64,000 nucleotides of DNA from Desulfobacteraceae bacterium (GCA_016744295.1 JADGEQ010000009.1:120250-184249), one strand, 5' to 3'. Positions 26,619-40,033 are shown, counted from the stretch's first letter. Notes: generated by a model not told the origin, from the letters alone. Made by a program: numbers and translations.

Positions 26619-27242
26619 TTACCCAAATGCCAGCCAGATTCCCACCCCACCCATGAGCAAACCGGATATCCGGTTCAGTAAACGGACATTCCCCTGTTTT
26701 TCAAGAACCCGGGTCAAAATCCGGCCGCCGTTGGAATAGAGGAGGAGGCAGAAAAACTCAGTGGTCAGAATAATGAGAACCAGGATACTGATCTGGGGCA
26801 AAAAGGGTTTGGAAGGCGAAATAAAAGGGGGCAGCAGGGAAATCATGAATGCCCAGCCCTTAGGGTTGGCAATGGCCGTGACAAACCCCTGGACCATTAA
26901 CGCTTTGGGGCTGATATCCTCACACTGCAGGGTGTTTTTGTCCAGGGATAAATTTTCATTGGACCTGAGCATCTGGATTCCCAGATAGACAAGATATCCC
27001 CCTCCCATATATTTTAACACCAAAAACAAAGGGGGATATTTTAACATGATGGCCGCCACTCCGCAGACGGCGGCCACGGATACCAGGGCAACCCCCAAAA
27101 GTTCACCCCACACCATATAGAAGGTTTTTTTCACCCCGATGGTCATGCCCATGGTAAGGGCCAGGGTCATGCACATCCCCGGGGTAATGGAAACCACAAA
27201 AAAGGTGGGGATAAAAAGGGTTAAAACGGCAGGTTCAATCAT
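26619..27242 (-). CDS. LysE family amino-acid exporter
   Basis: 207-aa inner-membrane translocator with six hydrophobic segments. LysE/RhtB hallmark near the start: VVSITPGMCMTLALTMGMTIGVKK, then YMGGGYLVYLGIQMLRS. Exports amino acids or related metabolites; substrate unknown. Convergent with dctM, 40 bases apart with no terminator evident between them. Confidence 0.88.
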   Translation of the reverse strand: MIEPAVLTLFIPTFFVVSITPGMCMTLALTMGMTIGVKKTFYMVWGELLGVALVSVAAVCGVAAIMLKYPPLFLVLKYMGGGYLVYLGIQMLRSNENLSLDKNTLQCEDISPKALMVQGFVTAIANPKGWAFMISLLPPFISPSKPFLPQISILVLIILTTEFFCLLLYSNGGRILTRVLEKQGNVRLLNRISGLLMGGVGIWLAFG

Positions 27243-27331
27243 GTTTCTTTTTCCTATTGGGCTTATTTAATCGGGGACTTTGTTATTTGTTCTTGTGGGA
27301 TCTAATCTTGTGCCACTTAATCTTGTGTCAT

Positions 27332-30104
<2,773 letters not shown>

Positions 30105-30360
30105 CCTTTACCTCATCAATAATATCATAGACCCACATGATGTCTTCAACGGAAAGACGGCCCGCCTTGGAAGGGGCTCTATCAGACCCGTCTTTTTTCT
30201 TGAGAATTCTCGGCCCTATCTGAACCTTGGGCTCTCCCTCCCCATACTGCTGGATAGAGATCAAAAGTCCTGTTTCTTCATTTTTCCATTCTTTTATCAA
30301 CTTGTCCTTTTCAGGATCATAACCTGCCATGAAAATTTCCTTTCTTATGTTCTTTTTAAT

Positions 30361-32436
30361 TTAAATTATTGAAAAATCAGCAATGTTGTTAAACAGGCTG
30401 GATACAGATGCCAAAAGGGCAATTCTGTTATTTTTAACGGCCTCATCCTCGGCAAAGACCATCACATCATCAAATAGCGTATCCACGATGGGTCGGAGGC
30501 TGGCTATCTCTTTCAGGGCATCGGTGTATTCCCCTTTTTCAATCAGCAATTCAACCTTGGATGAGACAATACTACAGGCTTCAAACAGATTGTGTTCTGC
30601 TTTTTGTTCAAACAGCAAAGGATCCACTTTCAGATTCTGAATATTCCCGGCCTTTTTCTGGATATTTTCCACTCGCTTGAAGGTGATGGCAAGGGGTTCA
30701 AAATCCGGTTCTTTTCTTAAGCTGTCCAGGGCTTTGACCCTGAGGTGTACATCCGGAATATTGTCAAAGGAGGCTGCCAATGCCGAATTCACGGCTTCCT
30801 TCGAAAATCCCTGGTCTGTCATGATATTGACCATCCGATTTTTGAGAAATCCCTTTACCTGGTCAGCAACTTTGCCCTTTCTAGCAGGATCCGTCACAAA
30901 CCCGTCCAGCCCCTTTTCAATGAGGGATGTCAGGGAAAAAACAATCTTTTCAGCCTGGATGATCTGGATGATACCAATACCCAACCGGCGCAGGGCATAT
31001 GGGTCTGCCCCGCCGGTTGGAATCAGATCGACACTAAAACAGCCGCAGATGGTGTCCAGTTTGTCGGCAATGGCCAACAGACAAGCCGTTGGATTACCCG
31101 GCAGTTTACCCCCGGACTGAACCGGTCGATAATGCTGCTCAATGGCATCGGCCACCTCTAAGGTTTCCCCGGCTTTGATGGCATAGGCCCTTCCAATGAG
31201 TCCCTGGAGTTTGGTGAACTCAATCACCACCTGGCTTACAAGGTCTGCCTTGCAGATTTTGGCGGCCCGGGCCAGGTTGGTTTTGAGGGTTAGCTTGTCC
31301 GGATAGGCGGCGCTGTCCGCCAGATAATCCACCAGAACACCAATGCGCTGGGTTTTTTCGTAAACAGAGCCTAATTTTGCCTGGAAGGTGACCTTTTTTA
31401 GCTTTTCGGCAAATGCGTCCAGACTGGACTCACAATCTGCTTCATAGAAGAACTTGGCATCGGAAAGCCTTGCCCGTAAAACCTTTTCATGTCCCCTGGT
31501 CACCAGGCTCATATCCCTTGCCAGGGTATTATTAACGGCAATGAACAAAGGTTTAAGCCTGTTGTTTTCATCCACCAGTGCAAAATACTTCTGGTGTTCC
31601 CGCATGGCCGTGATCAACACCTCGTCGGGGACCTCCAGAAATTCTTCATCAATGTGTCCCACCACGGGATAGGGGTATTCCACCAGATTGGCCACAATAT
31701 CCACCAGGGCAGGATCATCAAAAATCTGGGCTTGGTTTTCTTTTGCAAGTGCCTGGATGGAATCCACAAGCATTTGCTTTCTTTTGTCAATATCCACAAT
31801 CACGTTGGTGGATTCCACCAATGTTTCATAGTCATCGGCAGCTTCAATGGTTACCGATTTCGGGCTCATGAACCTGTGACCAAAAATTTGGTTGGAAGAG
31901 GCAATATTTCCCACACTAAAGTTTAACACCCGATTTCCCAACAGTCCCACAAGACAGATAATGGGCCTTGCAAAACTAATGGAAAGGCTTCCCCATCGCA
32001 TGCTCTTGGGAAAGGGCATAGCAAGGATCTGCTTTTCCATCATCTGTTCAAGGATAAGGGCTGAAGACTCACAACTTTCTTCCACCACAGCCGTCAGATA
32101 TTTTCCCTTGCCTGTGTCGGCCACAATGATTTTATCCACATCAATCCCAGCCTTTGCTGCAAATTTTTGGGCTGCAATGGTAGGCTTGCCCTCTTTATCA
32201 AATCCCACCTTTTCAGGGGGACCCGAAATGGTGGAGGTTTTGGCTCTCTGGGTATCTGCCACATCGGCCACCATGAGGGTGAGCCTTCTTGGGGTTCCAA
32301 GGATTTTTGCTTTTCCATGGTCGATTCTGGCTTTGGTAAGGGCGGTCAGAATATTATGTTTAAATGCAGTGAGCGCCGGGACGATATATCCTGCCGGAAT
32401 CTCTTCACAGCCAACTTCTATTAAAAGTGTGTTCAT
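30361..32436 (-). CDS. glyS: Glycine--tRNA ligase beta subunit
   Basis: 691-aa beta chain of the tetrameric (alpha2beta2) glycyl-tRNA synthetase; carries tRNA-binding and HD-like domains. Starts NTLLIEVGCEEIPAGYIVPA as in the family, with GTPRRLTLMV, MRWGSLSISFARPI and LPTGGADPYALRR-like IPTGGADPYALRRLGIG. Immediately follows glyQ with one base between genes. Confidence 0.96.
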   Translation of the reverse strand: MNTLLIEVGCEEIPAGYIVPALTAFKHNILTALTKARIDHGKAKILGTPRRLTLMVADVADTQRAKTSTISGPPEKVGFDKEGKPTIAAQKFAAKAGIDVDKIIVADTGKGKYLTAVVEESCESSALILEQMMEKQILAMPFPKSMRWGSLSISFARPIICLVGLLGNRVLNFSVGNIASSNQIFGHRFMSPKSVTIEAADDYETLVESTNVIVDIDKRKQMLVDSIQALAKENQAQIFDDPALVDIVANLVEYPYPVVGHIDEEFLEVPDEVLITAMREHQKYFALVDENNRLKPLFIAVNNTLARDMSLVTRGHEKVLRARLSDAKFFYEADCESSLDAFAEKLKKVTFQAKLGSVYEKTQRIGVLVDYLADSAAYPDKLTLKTNLARAAKICKADLVSQVVIEFTKLQGLIGRAYAIKAGETLEVADAIEQHYRPVQSGGKLPGNPTACLLAIADKLDTICGCFSVDLIPTGGADPYALRRLGIGIIQIIQAEKIVFSLTSLIEKGLDGFVTDPARKGKVADQVKGFLKNRMVNIMTDQGFSKEAVNSALAASFDNIPDVHLRVKALDSLRKEPDFEPLAITFKRVENIQKKAGNIQNLKVDPLLFEQKAEHNLFEACSIVSSKVELLIEKGEYTDALKEIASLRPIVDTLFDDVMVFAEDEAVKNNRIALLASVSSLFNNIADFSII

Positions 32437-32437
32437 T

Positions 32438-33334
32438 TTAGTTGTTCCCTCCCTTTTGGAGTTGGGCCTTTTTCAATAGCGGATGTCCCATCTCTTCGCG
32501 CTGGACAAGATAGGCTTTGGAAGCCACCCGTGCAATATCCCGTATCCGCTTGATATAGCCGGTTCGTTCCGTCACGGAGATGGCGCCCCTGGCATCCAGC
32601 AGGTTAAAGGTGTGGGAACATTTGAGGCAAAATTCATAGGTGGGGATCACAAGCCCTTCTTTGACAATTCTGTGGGCCTCTGCCTCATAATTATTAAACT
32701 GATCAAACAGCAGATCCACATTGGCAAGTTCAAAGTTGTAGGTAGACTGCTCCACTTCCTGTTGGTGATAGACATCCCTATAGGTGATCTCGTCATTCCA
32801 TTTTAGATCATATACATTGTCTACTCCCTGGAGGTACATGCACAACCGCTCCAGTCCATAGGTAAGCTCGACAGGGATGGGATTCACCTCCACAGAACCT
32901 GTCATTTGGAAATAGGTAAACTGGCTGACTTCCATGCCGTCAACCCACACCTCCCAGCCAAGACCGGAGGCTCCCAGGGTTGGTGATTCCCAGTCATCTT
33001 CCACAAATCGAATATCGTGCTCCATGGGGTCAATCCCCAGCATTTTTATAGAATCCAGATACAATTGCTGGATATTGGGGGGAGACGGTTTTAAAATGAC
33101 CTGGTATTGATAATAATGCTGCAGCCGATTGGGGTTTTCTCCGTAGCGACCGTCGGTGGGTCTTCTGGAGGGCTGTGCATAGGCAACCTTCCAGGGTTCA
33201 GGTCCCAGGGCTTTTAACAGGGTTGCAGGATGGAATGTACCGGCCCCAACTTCCATGTCATAGGATTGTATCAGGACACAGCCCTTTTCTGCCCAGAATG
33301 TGTTCAGGTTTAAGATAACATCTTGAAAATTCAT
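32438..33334 (-). CDS. glyQ: Glycine--tRNA ligase alpha subunit
   Basis: 298-aa class II catalytic subunit. The family opening [19 protein letters not shown] is followed by [39 protein letters not shown] (motif 2 region) and [21 protein letters not shown] (motif 3). Complete and co-transcribed with glyS. Confidence 0.97.
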   Translation of the reverse strand: MNFQDVILNLNTFWAEKGCVLIQSYDMEVGAGTFHPATLLKALGPEPWKVAYAQPSRRPTDGRYGENPNRLQHYYQYQVILKPSPPNIQQLYLDSIKMLGIDPMEHDIRFVEDDWESPTLGASGLGWEVWVDGMEVSQFTYFQMTGSVEVNPIPVELTYGLERLCMYLQGVDNVYDLKWNDEITYRDVYHQQEVEQSTYNFELANVDLLFDQFNNYEAEAHRIVKEGLVIPTYEFCLKCSHTFNLLDARGAISVTERTGYIKRIRDIARVASKAYLVQREEMGHPLLKKAQLQKGGNN

Positions 33335-33362
33335 GTTACTCCCGTTTTTTTATTTAATAGGG

Positions 33363-34403
33363 TTATACAAGCAAAATACCGTTTGTATCTATCTGTGTGT
33401 CAAGAATTTTGGCATCTTCCACAGGTGCCAGCAAATTCTTCCAGTCAATGGTCAGGTCTGAAATTTTTTCTTTTTCTCCAATGGCCCAGAGGCACCCGCC
33501 CCCGCCGGCACCGGTAAACCGGGCTCCGCAATTCAATGCCACAGCTCTTTCAAACAACTTTTTGCCTGTCTTGTCAAGGACCTCCGGGGTCATTTCTAAT
33601 CTGAGGCGTGTCTCTTGGACCATCAATTCCCCGGCCAGGCCGAAGTTTCTGGTCTTTACCGCCTGAAAAAATTCTTTTGTGATTTCCACAATTTTTTCAA
33701 AAACAGCCGTGGTTTTTCCCTGGATAAAAGCGTCAACCCATTGTTTATTAATATCTTTTGAAACATGGGGAATTCCGCAATAAGCTATTAGCAGATGATC
33801 ATTAAATTCATTAAGATCCTGTTGATTATCAAAAACCGAAATCTGGTTAAATTCAGGGCCGGTTTTGCCCATTTGCCATTCCCAAAGATTCACCCCGCCA
33901 AATCCGGCTGCCGCCTGGTCCTGAACCCCGCAGGGAACCCCGGCCACGCTGGATTCAATATAATGGGCCAGCCAGACAATCTTTTCCGGATTGATTGTTT
34001 GCCCAAGGGCCTGGTAAACGGCCGCAATAATGGCAACGGCAGCAGCGGAAGAACCTCCCAACGCACTTCTTGGAGGGGAGGTTGAATTAATTTGAATATG
34101 GATACCATGGGCGTTAAAATATCTGGCAATTGCAAACATAAGTCCCATGGGATGATCAAACCTCACAGATTTTCGGTCAAATTCAGCAGATTCAAATCCC
34201 CGGGAGGATATCCGAATTTTGCCCTCTGTCCAGGGAGAGAGGGTGACAAAGGTACGCAGATTTAAAGCAATGTTAAAACAAGCCGGTTTCAGATGGGCCA
34301 TGGGCAGGTAAAAGGTCGAAATATCCAGGGTGCCGCCAAAATCAACCCGGCAGGGAACCGATGCTTCAATGGATTTGTTTTTCAATAATTTATTAAAATT
34401 CAT
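33363..34403 (-). CDS. GHMP-family kinase
   Basis: 346-aa small-molecule kinase. The N-terminal SVPCRVDFGGTLDIS is the substrate-side motif. The ATP loop is SPPRSALGGSSAAAVA near residue 115, where typical members read GLGSSSA. The C-terminal GARFTGAGGGGCLWAIG is motif 3. Related to heptose-7-phosphate and mevalonate kinases; which sugar or alcohol it phosphorylates is unclear. Overlaps recO by 4 bases. Confidence 0.85.
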   Translation of the reverse strand: MNFNKLLKNKSIEASVPCRVDFGGTLDISTFYLPMAHLKPACFNIALNLRTFVTLSPWTEGKIRISSRGFESAEFDRKSVRFDHPMGLMFAIARYFNAHGIHIQINSTSPPRSALGGSSAAAVAIIAAVYQALGQTINPEKIVWLAHYIESSVAGVPCGVQDQAAAGFGGVNLWEWQMGKTGPEFNQISVFDNQQDLNEFNDHLLIAYCGIPHVSKDINKQWVDAFIQGKTTAVFEKIVEITKEFFQAVKTRNFGLAGELMVQETRLRLEMTPEVLDKTGKKLFERAVALNCGARFTGAGGGGCLWAIGEKEKISDLTIDWKNLLAPVEDAKILDTQIDTNGILLV

Positions 34404-35179
34404 CCTTCTCTTCTCAATTGTTTTAAAAATTTTAAACTTTTAAATTCCCGTCCCAGATGGAACGGGATAAAAGATTCCAATAAATGTTCTCCCTCTTTTA
34501 TGGCATAAGGGGAAGACTTAATCCGCTCTGCTTGCTGAATATCGGTGGTATTAATCCAGACAAGCTGTTTTAGGGTTCCCTTGGACACCTGCATCCCATG
34601 GGATGATTTTTTTTTCAGGCAATTATTGCAGAGGATTTTACCCTCCATAAAATCAAAATAAAAATTTTTTTGCCGAATCTCATCCATTGGGGTGCCGCAA
34701 TTGCCACAGGATTCAAGGTTGGGGCTAAATCCTGAAATTCCCATAAAACGGATCTGGAACAAAAGGCTCAACACTTCCATCTTAATATCAGACTGGTTCA
34801 GCATATCAAGGGCAAAAAAGAGCAATTCATATAGCTTTGTCTGCTCTTTGCCCTCTTCCAGCCAAAGGTTAATCAATTCCACCCAATAACATGCATAACT
34901 TGTTTTGAAGATATCGTACCGGATATTGACAAATCCATTTTCAAGGTTGGTCTGGGCCAGGATGATCAAAGAATCCTTATTCTTCTTGGGAAAGGTACAC
35001 TGAATATGGTTGACTGAAAACAGATCCAGAGCCCCTGAAAATCGTTTCACACTTTTTTTTGCATTTTTGGCTATCACACAAATTTTTCCCCGGTATCGGG
35101 TCAAAAAGGTGATAATATAATCATGATCCCCATATTCAATTTTACGCAATAAAATGGCATCTGTAGAAAAATCTGACAT
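34400..35179 (-). CDS. recO: DNA repair protein RecO
   Basis: 259-aa recombination mediator that loads RecA with RecR. N-terminal OB-fold begins FSTDAILLRKIEYGDHDYII, followed by TRYRGKICVIAKNAKK. A zinc finger of four Cys (CGNCGTPM ... LCNNCLKK) lies near residues 153-180. Length is normal. Confidence 0.93.
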   Translation of the reverse strand: MSDFSTDAILLRKIEYGDHDYIITFLTRYRGKICVIAKNAKKSVKRFSGALDLFSVNHIQCTFPKKNKDSLIILAQTNLENGFVNIRYDIFKTSYACYWVELINLWLEEGKEQTKLYELLFFALDMLNQSDIKMEVLSLLFQIRFMGISGFSPNLESCGNCGTPMDEIRQKNFYFDFMEGKILCNNCLKKKSSHGMQVSKGTLKQLVWINTTDIQQAERIKSSPYAIKEGEHLLESFIPFHLGREFKSLKFLKQLRREG

Positions 35180-35186
35180 GCACCCC

Positions 35187-36551
35187 CTAAATACCCAGAA
35201 GCACTTTTGCGATCATAAAATAGCAATACACACTGACAATATCAATGGAGGTGGTGACAAAGGGGCCGGTGGCGACTGCCGGGTCTATATTGAGCCGCTC
35301 AAGAATCAAAGGCACGGCAGATCCCACAAGGGCTGCCACGGACATGGATACGAGAATGGCAAGCCCCACGGAGCTGGCCAGGGCCCAGGAAAAAGGTTCA
35401 CCAGAATAGACAAATTTGGCCACAAGCCCGATCAGGGACCCATAGGTCACCCCAAGAATCAATCCTACCGCCAGCTCCTTGGAAATCACCCGGTAAAAAT
35501 CATTAATATTAATCCGGCCCATGGCAATTCCCCTTACCACAATGGTGGAACTCTGGGTTCCAATGTTCCCCCCCATGCCCATGATCACGGGAATAAAGGC
35601 GGCAAGGCCTGCAAATTTCACCAGGGTGTCTTCAAATCCGCCAATGATAAAGAAGGCAGCCACCCCGCCAAGGCAGCTTGCAAACAACCAGGGAAGCCGG
35701 ATTCTGGTGCCCTTGATAATGGTCTGGGTTTCCACGTATTCATCCCCTACCCCGGCCATTTTCAACATATCTTCGGTGGCAGCCTCATGGAGAATGTCAA
35801 TGACATCATCCACCGTTACAATCCCCACAATTCTATTGTCGTCGTCCACCACAGGTACTGCCAGGTAATCATAGCGGGCAACCAATCTTGCAACTTCTTC
35901 CCGGTCGGTGTAGGTCTGCACAGAGACAAGGTCCGTGGCCATAAATTCCTTTAGGGGTTTATTGGGATGAACCACCACCAGTTGCCGCAGGGAGCTGACC
36001 CCCACAAGATTGCCATAGCCGTCGACAACATAGATGTAAAAGGGCATTTCAACATCCAGGTATTGATTTTGCAGGGATTCAATCACCTGTTTGGCCGTGA
36101 CATCTTCTTCCAGGGCAATAAAATCTGTGACCATTAGACTGCCGGCGGTATCCTCTCCATAACTCATCAGCTGCTCAACATTGTCGGATTCTTCCCGCTT
36201 CATTTTAGCAAGAATCCGGTCAGACAGCTCCTCATCCAGAAGTCCGAGAAGTTCAGCTGCATCGTCCGAGGGCATGTGGTCAAAAATCACCACTAATTTT
36301 TCAAATTCAACATTTACAACAAATTCAAGGAAGATGGACTCCTCAAGTTTGGAAAAAAGGATACCAATTTCTTCAGGGTCTTTGATGAGCTGGAACAATT
36401 TGTCCCGGTTCGTATGTGATAGCTCCTCGAAAACAATGGACAGATCCGCCATATGGGTCTTATTGATAATATTTATCAATTGTCGGGTTGCCCCGCGGCG
36501 CAGCAGCCGTTTCAGGCTGACACTCAAAATCTGCATTTTTTCACTCTGCAT
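35187..36551 (-). CDS. mgtE: Magnesium transporter MgtE
   Basis: 454-aa Mg2+ channel. The N-terminal acidic helical domain (DMVVLFDHMPSDDAAELLG-like) is followed by two CBS domains (TAGSLMVTDFIALEEDVTA; TDLVSVQTYTDREEVARLV ... VDDDNRIVGIVTVDDV). Five membrane helices end the protein, with the pore motif GGNIGTQSSTIVVRGIAMG. Intracellular Mg2+ is known to gate this family through the CBS domains. Confidence 0.96.
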   Translation of the reverse strand: MQSEKMQILSVSLKRLLRRGATRQLINIINKTHMADLSIVFEELSHTNRDKLFQLIKDPEEIGILFSKLEESIFLEFVVNVEFEKLVVIFDHMPSDDAAELLGLLDEELSDRILAKMKREESDNVEQLMSYGEDTAGSLMVTDFIALEEDVTAKQVIESLQNQYLDVEMPFYIYVVDGYGNLVGVSSLRQLVVVHPNKPLKEFMATDLVSVQTYTDREEVARLVARYDYLAVPVVDDDNRIVGIVTVDDVIDILHEAATEDMLKMAGVGDEYVETQTIIKGTRIRLPWLFASCLGGVAAFFIIGGFEDTLVKFAGLAAFIPVIMGMGGNIGTQSSTIVVRGIAMGRININDFYRVISKELAVGLILGVTYGSLIGLVAKFVYSGEPFSWALASSVGLAILVSMSVAALVGSAVPLILERLNIDPAVATGPFVTTSIDIVSVYCYFMIAKVLLGI

Positions 36552-36584
36552 TGTTTTCCCCTGCTAGTTGAATTGTACCCGCTA

Positions 36585-37526
36585 TCAAAGCATGATTTTG
36601 ATATGGGCATGTTTTTTTAAAGAGTTTACCCATTCGACAAATCTTTTTTGTGCCTTTTCTTTGTATAAAAGGTCCTGGATCTGCTCTTTTGCCTGTTCAA
36701 GGGTTTTATTTCCTTCCAGCAGAATATCTTCAACAAAGAGAATCTGATACCCCTGCCCCACTTGAAGAACAGGGGTGTGCTCCCCTTTTCCAAGGGGTTG
36801 CAAACTTGTTTTGATCTCTTCACTAAAATTATTTATATCAAATACACCCAGATCACCACCGTCGGATGCATTGGTGGCAGTGGAATGTTTTTTTGCCAAT
36901 TGGTCAAAGGAAAGATCACCCCCTAATTTTTTTTCAACTTCCTGGATATCGGTATTATTGTTCATAAGGATATTTCTCAGATGATATTTTTTTTTCCCGA
37001 TAAACGCTTCTAAATGGGCATCATAATAGGCTTTGATGTCAGAGTCCGTAATAATAACCTGGGAGCGGACTGTCCTGTTAATCAGCCTTGATTGAAGAAT
37101 TTCTTCCTTCATTTTAACCCGGTAGTCCTTATAGCGCATTCCGTCTGCTGCCAGTGCTTTTTCAAGCCCTTCCTGGTTCATTTTGTTTGTCTTTAAGATA
37201 TTCTCGATGGAACTATCAATTTCTTTCTCAGTCACCCTAATATTATATTTGACCGCTTCCTGGCTGGTCAGAGACCTGTCTATTAATTTTTGGAGCACAT
37301 CCTTTTCAAGGGTTTCAATCAATTGTTTTTTTTGTTCAGAAGAGTTTTGAGAAGCGTCAATATTTTCTTTGTACTGTTTTGTGACCTTATTGAGCTGGCT
37401 GAGCGTTATAATCTCATTATTGACCACAGCTACAATGCGATCAGCGATTTGGGCAGATGCAATTGAACAAATACCAATGAAAATCAAGGTAATATACAAA
37501 ATGCCACGTTTTGTCTGTTTAATCAT
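36585..37526 (-). CDS. Periplasmic SurA/PpiC-type peptidyl-prolyl isomerase
   Basis: 313 aa with a signal sequence (ILYITLIFIGICSIASAQ) and a SurA N-terminal chaperone domain beginning ADRIVAVVNNEIITLSQLN. A single parvulin domain follows near residues 175-270 (YHLRNILMNN, FDQLAKKHSTATNASDGGDLGVF, FVEDILLEGNKTLEQAKEQI). Escorts outer-membrane proteins. Its start overlaps the previous lipoprotein gene by 8 bases, so the two form a folding-factor operon. Confidence 0.92.
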   Translation of the reverse strand: MIKQTKRGILYITLIFIGICSIASAQIADRIVAVVNNEIITLSQLNKVTKQYKENIDASQNSSEQKKQLIETLEKDVLQKLIDRSLTSQEAVKYNIRVTEKEIDSSIENILKTNKMNQEGLEKALAADGMRYKDYRVKMKEEILQSRLINRTVRSQVIITDSDIKAYYDAHLEAFIGKKKYHLRNILMNNNTDIQEVEKKLGGDLSFDQLAKKHSTATNASDGGDLGVFDINNFSEEIKTSLQPLGKGEHTPVLQVGQGYQILFVEDILLEGNKTLEQAKEQIQDLLYKEKAQKRFVEWVNSLKKHAHIKIML

Positions 37527-38238
37527 TTATTTGTCCTTTATTCTTTTGTGTCGCTATTAAAAATTTTGTGAGGGCGTTTTTATCGATATCCACCGGGTAT
37601 CGTTTTTTTAATGCAATGATCCATTCATCATAGGATTCCTGGCTTTTTTCCGAGCGCAAATGAGAGACAAGTTTGTTTTCATCTGCAACTATCTCCTGGT
37701 TAATGTGCCGCTTGTAAAAAGAAATAACATCCTCGGATGAAATTTCAATTTTGTCCTTGAGTTCCTGTTGGATAAACTTGTTGATGATCAGATTCTTTTT
37801 GAGATTTTTTTTCCAATGGGAATATGAAATGGCATTTTCCAGCAGCATCTGTTGAAAGCTGTCTTCCGGATAATCTTCCCTGTGAAAGGCCTCTGCACTG
37901 GCAAGCTCCTCATCTGTTGCCTGAATTCCCAAGTCATGGGCGGCAGCCAGCAGTACGCTTTCTTCGGACAAGATAGAAGCAAGATCAAATATGAGTTGGT
38001 TGTATTCATCCTGACGTTTATTAAAATCATAGGGATAGGCAGCCAGCTTCAAATCCAATTCTTTGGCAAATTCCCCGGGCAAAACAACATAAGATCCATT
38101 TTTTATAATATATTCGGGCTCAACAGTTTCTGGTGCATTTGTGCAGCCCCCTGCCCCGAAAACCAGCACCCCGAACAGAAATAAAACAAAAATTTGAATT
38201 CGACACAGACCCGGCATCAAAGCCTTCTCCTTAAACAT
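37519..38238 (-). CDS. SurA N-terminal-domain lipoprotein
   Basis: 239 aa with a lipoprotein signal: hydrophobic FVLFLFGVLVFGAGGC with lipidation Cys near residue 32. The rest resembles the chaperone part of SurA/PrsA (EESVLLAAAHDLGIQATDEELASA, FQQMLLENAISYSHWKKNLKKNLIINKFI) without a complete parvulin domain. Sits upstream of and overlaps the PpiC-type gene, a pair seen in related genomes. Confidence 0.82.
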   Translation of the reverse strand: MFKEKALMPGLCRIQIFVLFLFGVLVFGAGGCTNAPETVEPEYIIKNGSYVVLPGEFAKELDLKLAAYPYDFNKRQDEYNQLIFDLASILSEESVLLAAAHDLGIQATDEELASAEAFHREDYPEDSFQQMLLENAISYSHWKKNLKKNLIINKFIQQELKDKIEISSEDVISFYKRHINQEIVADENKLVSHLRSEKSQESYDEWIIALKKRYPVDIDKNALTKFLIATQKNKGQIND

Positions 38239-39180
38239 TTAGTTTTAATCATACCGCTTTCAATTAAGAGAGGAACATTAGCATTCCGGGTATTTTTTCG
38301 CAAGTCAATTTCCCCGGCAACCAGAAACAGATCCAGCCGCTAAACCATAGAGGCGAACTCAACTTCAAATATAGGTGTGTGAATTTCATAGCTTGTTTTA
38401 AAAAGGTTTAACCGGCCTGATCCTAGGAGGCAGTTTGGTAAAAATGCGCTTATTTCTGCAGACAGAAAAAAAACTTAATTTACAGGTTATGTCGATGATG
38501 ATATGAAGCATCTGACAATCAAACCCGAAGCAAAATGGATACGGTCATAAAAATGAACACATTTATACAAATAATTATGTTTCCGGAGTATGATTGCCAG
38601 CAGATTCAGCCGGCACCCAGGACAAAAAAAATGCCGATTGAAACGGCCCTGGATCTTTTCCCACGGATAGAAAGGCAACTTGTTTTTGCTGACTATTTTC
38701 CCGGGTTTGAACCCGAAAAGCACCAATCGCTGCAGGATAATATGTGTAACGGTATTTCCCGGTATGCATGAAGCCTTAAAGACCAGGGTATAAACCCTGG
38801 GGGATTTGTAAAATCCATATGGAGATGTCTGCTTATTCGTAAAAATCGAGTAGGGTGAGACCGGGCAAATAAATCCGGCCTGATCCCTCTCACAGCATTG
38901 TACCTATATCTTGTTTACGGCTCCTGTTTATTCTTATCCCGATTGATCGGGGAAGCTTTTCGATGATCACTTTATCCATCTGGAACAATCCGATTTTTCT
39001 GAACCAATCTTGCAACATTGCCCAGTGGCTGTATTGACATATCGCATTACGCCGCCAAGGTCCCGGCAAGATTTCAAGCTTCAAATAATGGATCTTATTT
39101 TTTTTGTTTTCATATTATCCAATATATATGAACAAAAAAGTAAGTCCATTCACATCTGTCTATGAGGGTGTTGAAACCAA
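38239..39180. other. 942-base region without a convincing gene
   Basis: Short open frames exist on both strands (for example 38535-38771 plus) but none has a recognisable domain and a good start. A hairpin CCAGGG-TATAAA-CCCTGG lies near 38783-38800. It marks the transition from ordinary chromosome into the mobile-element zone and is probably eroded sequence. Confidence 0.6.
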
Positions 39181-39914
39181 TCAAATTCTCATCGCGCTAT
39201 AGATGTTCTGCGCTTTTGAAATTCTTTTTTCCAGTGTGCTATTGTGATAAGCCTGGTCAGCTGTTATCAATTTGATATCGATTCCCAGTGCCTGGGCAAG
39301 CTTAATCAATGGTTTTAAAAATAGACTGTCATGATGATTTGCTGCCCCCACAATAGACACCAATGGAAAACTATGGCCCGTTGAGGGGTTAATGGCGGTT
39401 AAGGTGTGAAGTCTATACCCAATAACATAAAACGATTTATCCCTTTTTTTCCGGCGCTTTCCACAGTCACAATCGAGGTCTGAATAGATGCGTATTTTCT
39501 TCCCCTTAATCTTAATTGTACAAAGGGGATAATTGATTTCAGACGGTAACTCGGACGAGTCAACACCATGGATAACCGTATTTTCAAGACAACCTGATTT
39601 ATAAAAATAATGGAGGAAGTACACCAGGATATTCATCAACTGATTAAACCTCAGGCCACTGCGAAAATGACTTAATTCGGTGTGATCAATCTGTTTTTTG
39701 GTATTTAAAGGCTGCGCCTTACAAAACGCCTGTTTTGCTTTCGCTCTTTACCAAAATATTCGAGAGTGCAAAATTTTCTATAACTGATTTCAGGGTATTT
39801 GATAATCTTTATAAGCTCCATCCGAAATAACTGATAGGGTTGAATTTCCCTATGCTCGGGGGAATAGCCGTCAGGCGCAATCAATCCATCAAAATCGCAC
39901 ACATATCTCCGCAA
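39181..39914 (-). pseudogene. Degenerate DDE transposase, frameshifted and C-terminally truncated
   Basis: The N-terminal part (GYSPEHREIQPYQLFRMELI, ISYRKFCTLEYFGKERKQ) is read until a TAA at 39705. The continuation AFCKAQPLNTKKQIDHTELS lies in the next frame, so a one-base shift occurred near 39715-39725. The catalytic part VIHGVDSSELP, YSDLDCDCGKRRKKRDKS, GYRLHTLTAINPSTGHSFPL and ITADQAYHN is clear, but the protein stops at YSAMRI without the usual C-terminus. Related full-length transposases are common in Desulfobacterales (recollection). No terminal inverted repeats were identified. Confidence 0.82.
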
Positions 39915-40033
39915 GCACCTTTTGGAAAATATTCAAAGTGATTTTTGCTTATGTCGATAGAGTGATCCTCAATAATCTTTCGGGCCTTAGTCATATCTTT
40001 CTTTAGAGTTTCAGCATCAAACCGGTTTCCCAT
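39881..40033 (-). pseudogene. Truncated gene fragment abutting the transposase
   Basis: A 50-codon frame from ATG 40033 (preceded by GGGGAG) reads GNRFDAETLKKDMTKARKII and then FEYFPKGACGDMC before running into the transposase sequence and stopping. The F-P-x-G-x-C-G-D element occurs near the N-terminus of a longer uncharacterised protein family, so this is probably the 5' stump of a gene cut by the element. Confidence 0.5.

Noticed and set aside
38535..38771. 78-codon plus-strand frame
   Set aside because: No recognisable domain, no good ribosome-binding site, and an equally long frame on the opposite strand; probably eroded sequence.
38800..38900. Possible end of a group II intron or IS
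   Set aside because: Some hairpin-rich sequence looks reminiscent of such an end, but no reverse transcriptase, domain V or second end could be shown.
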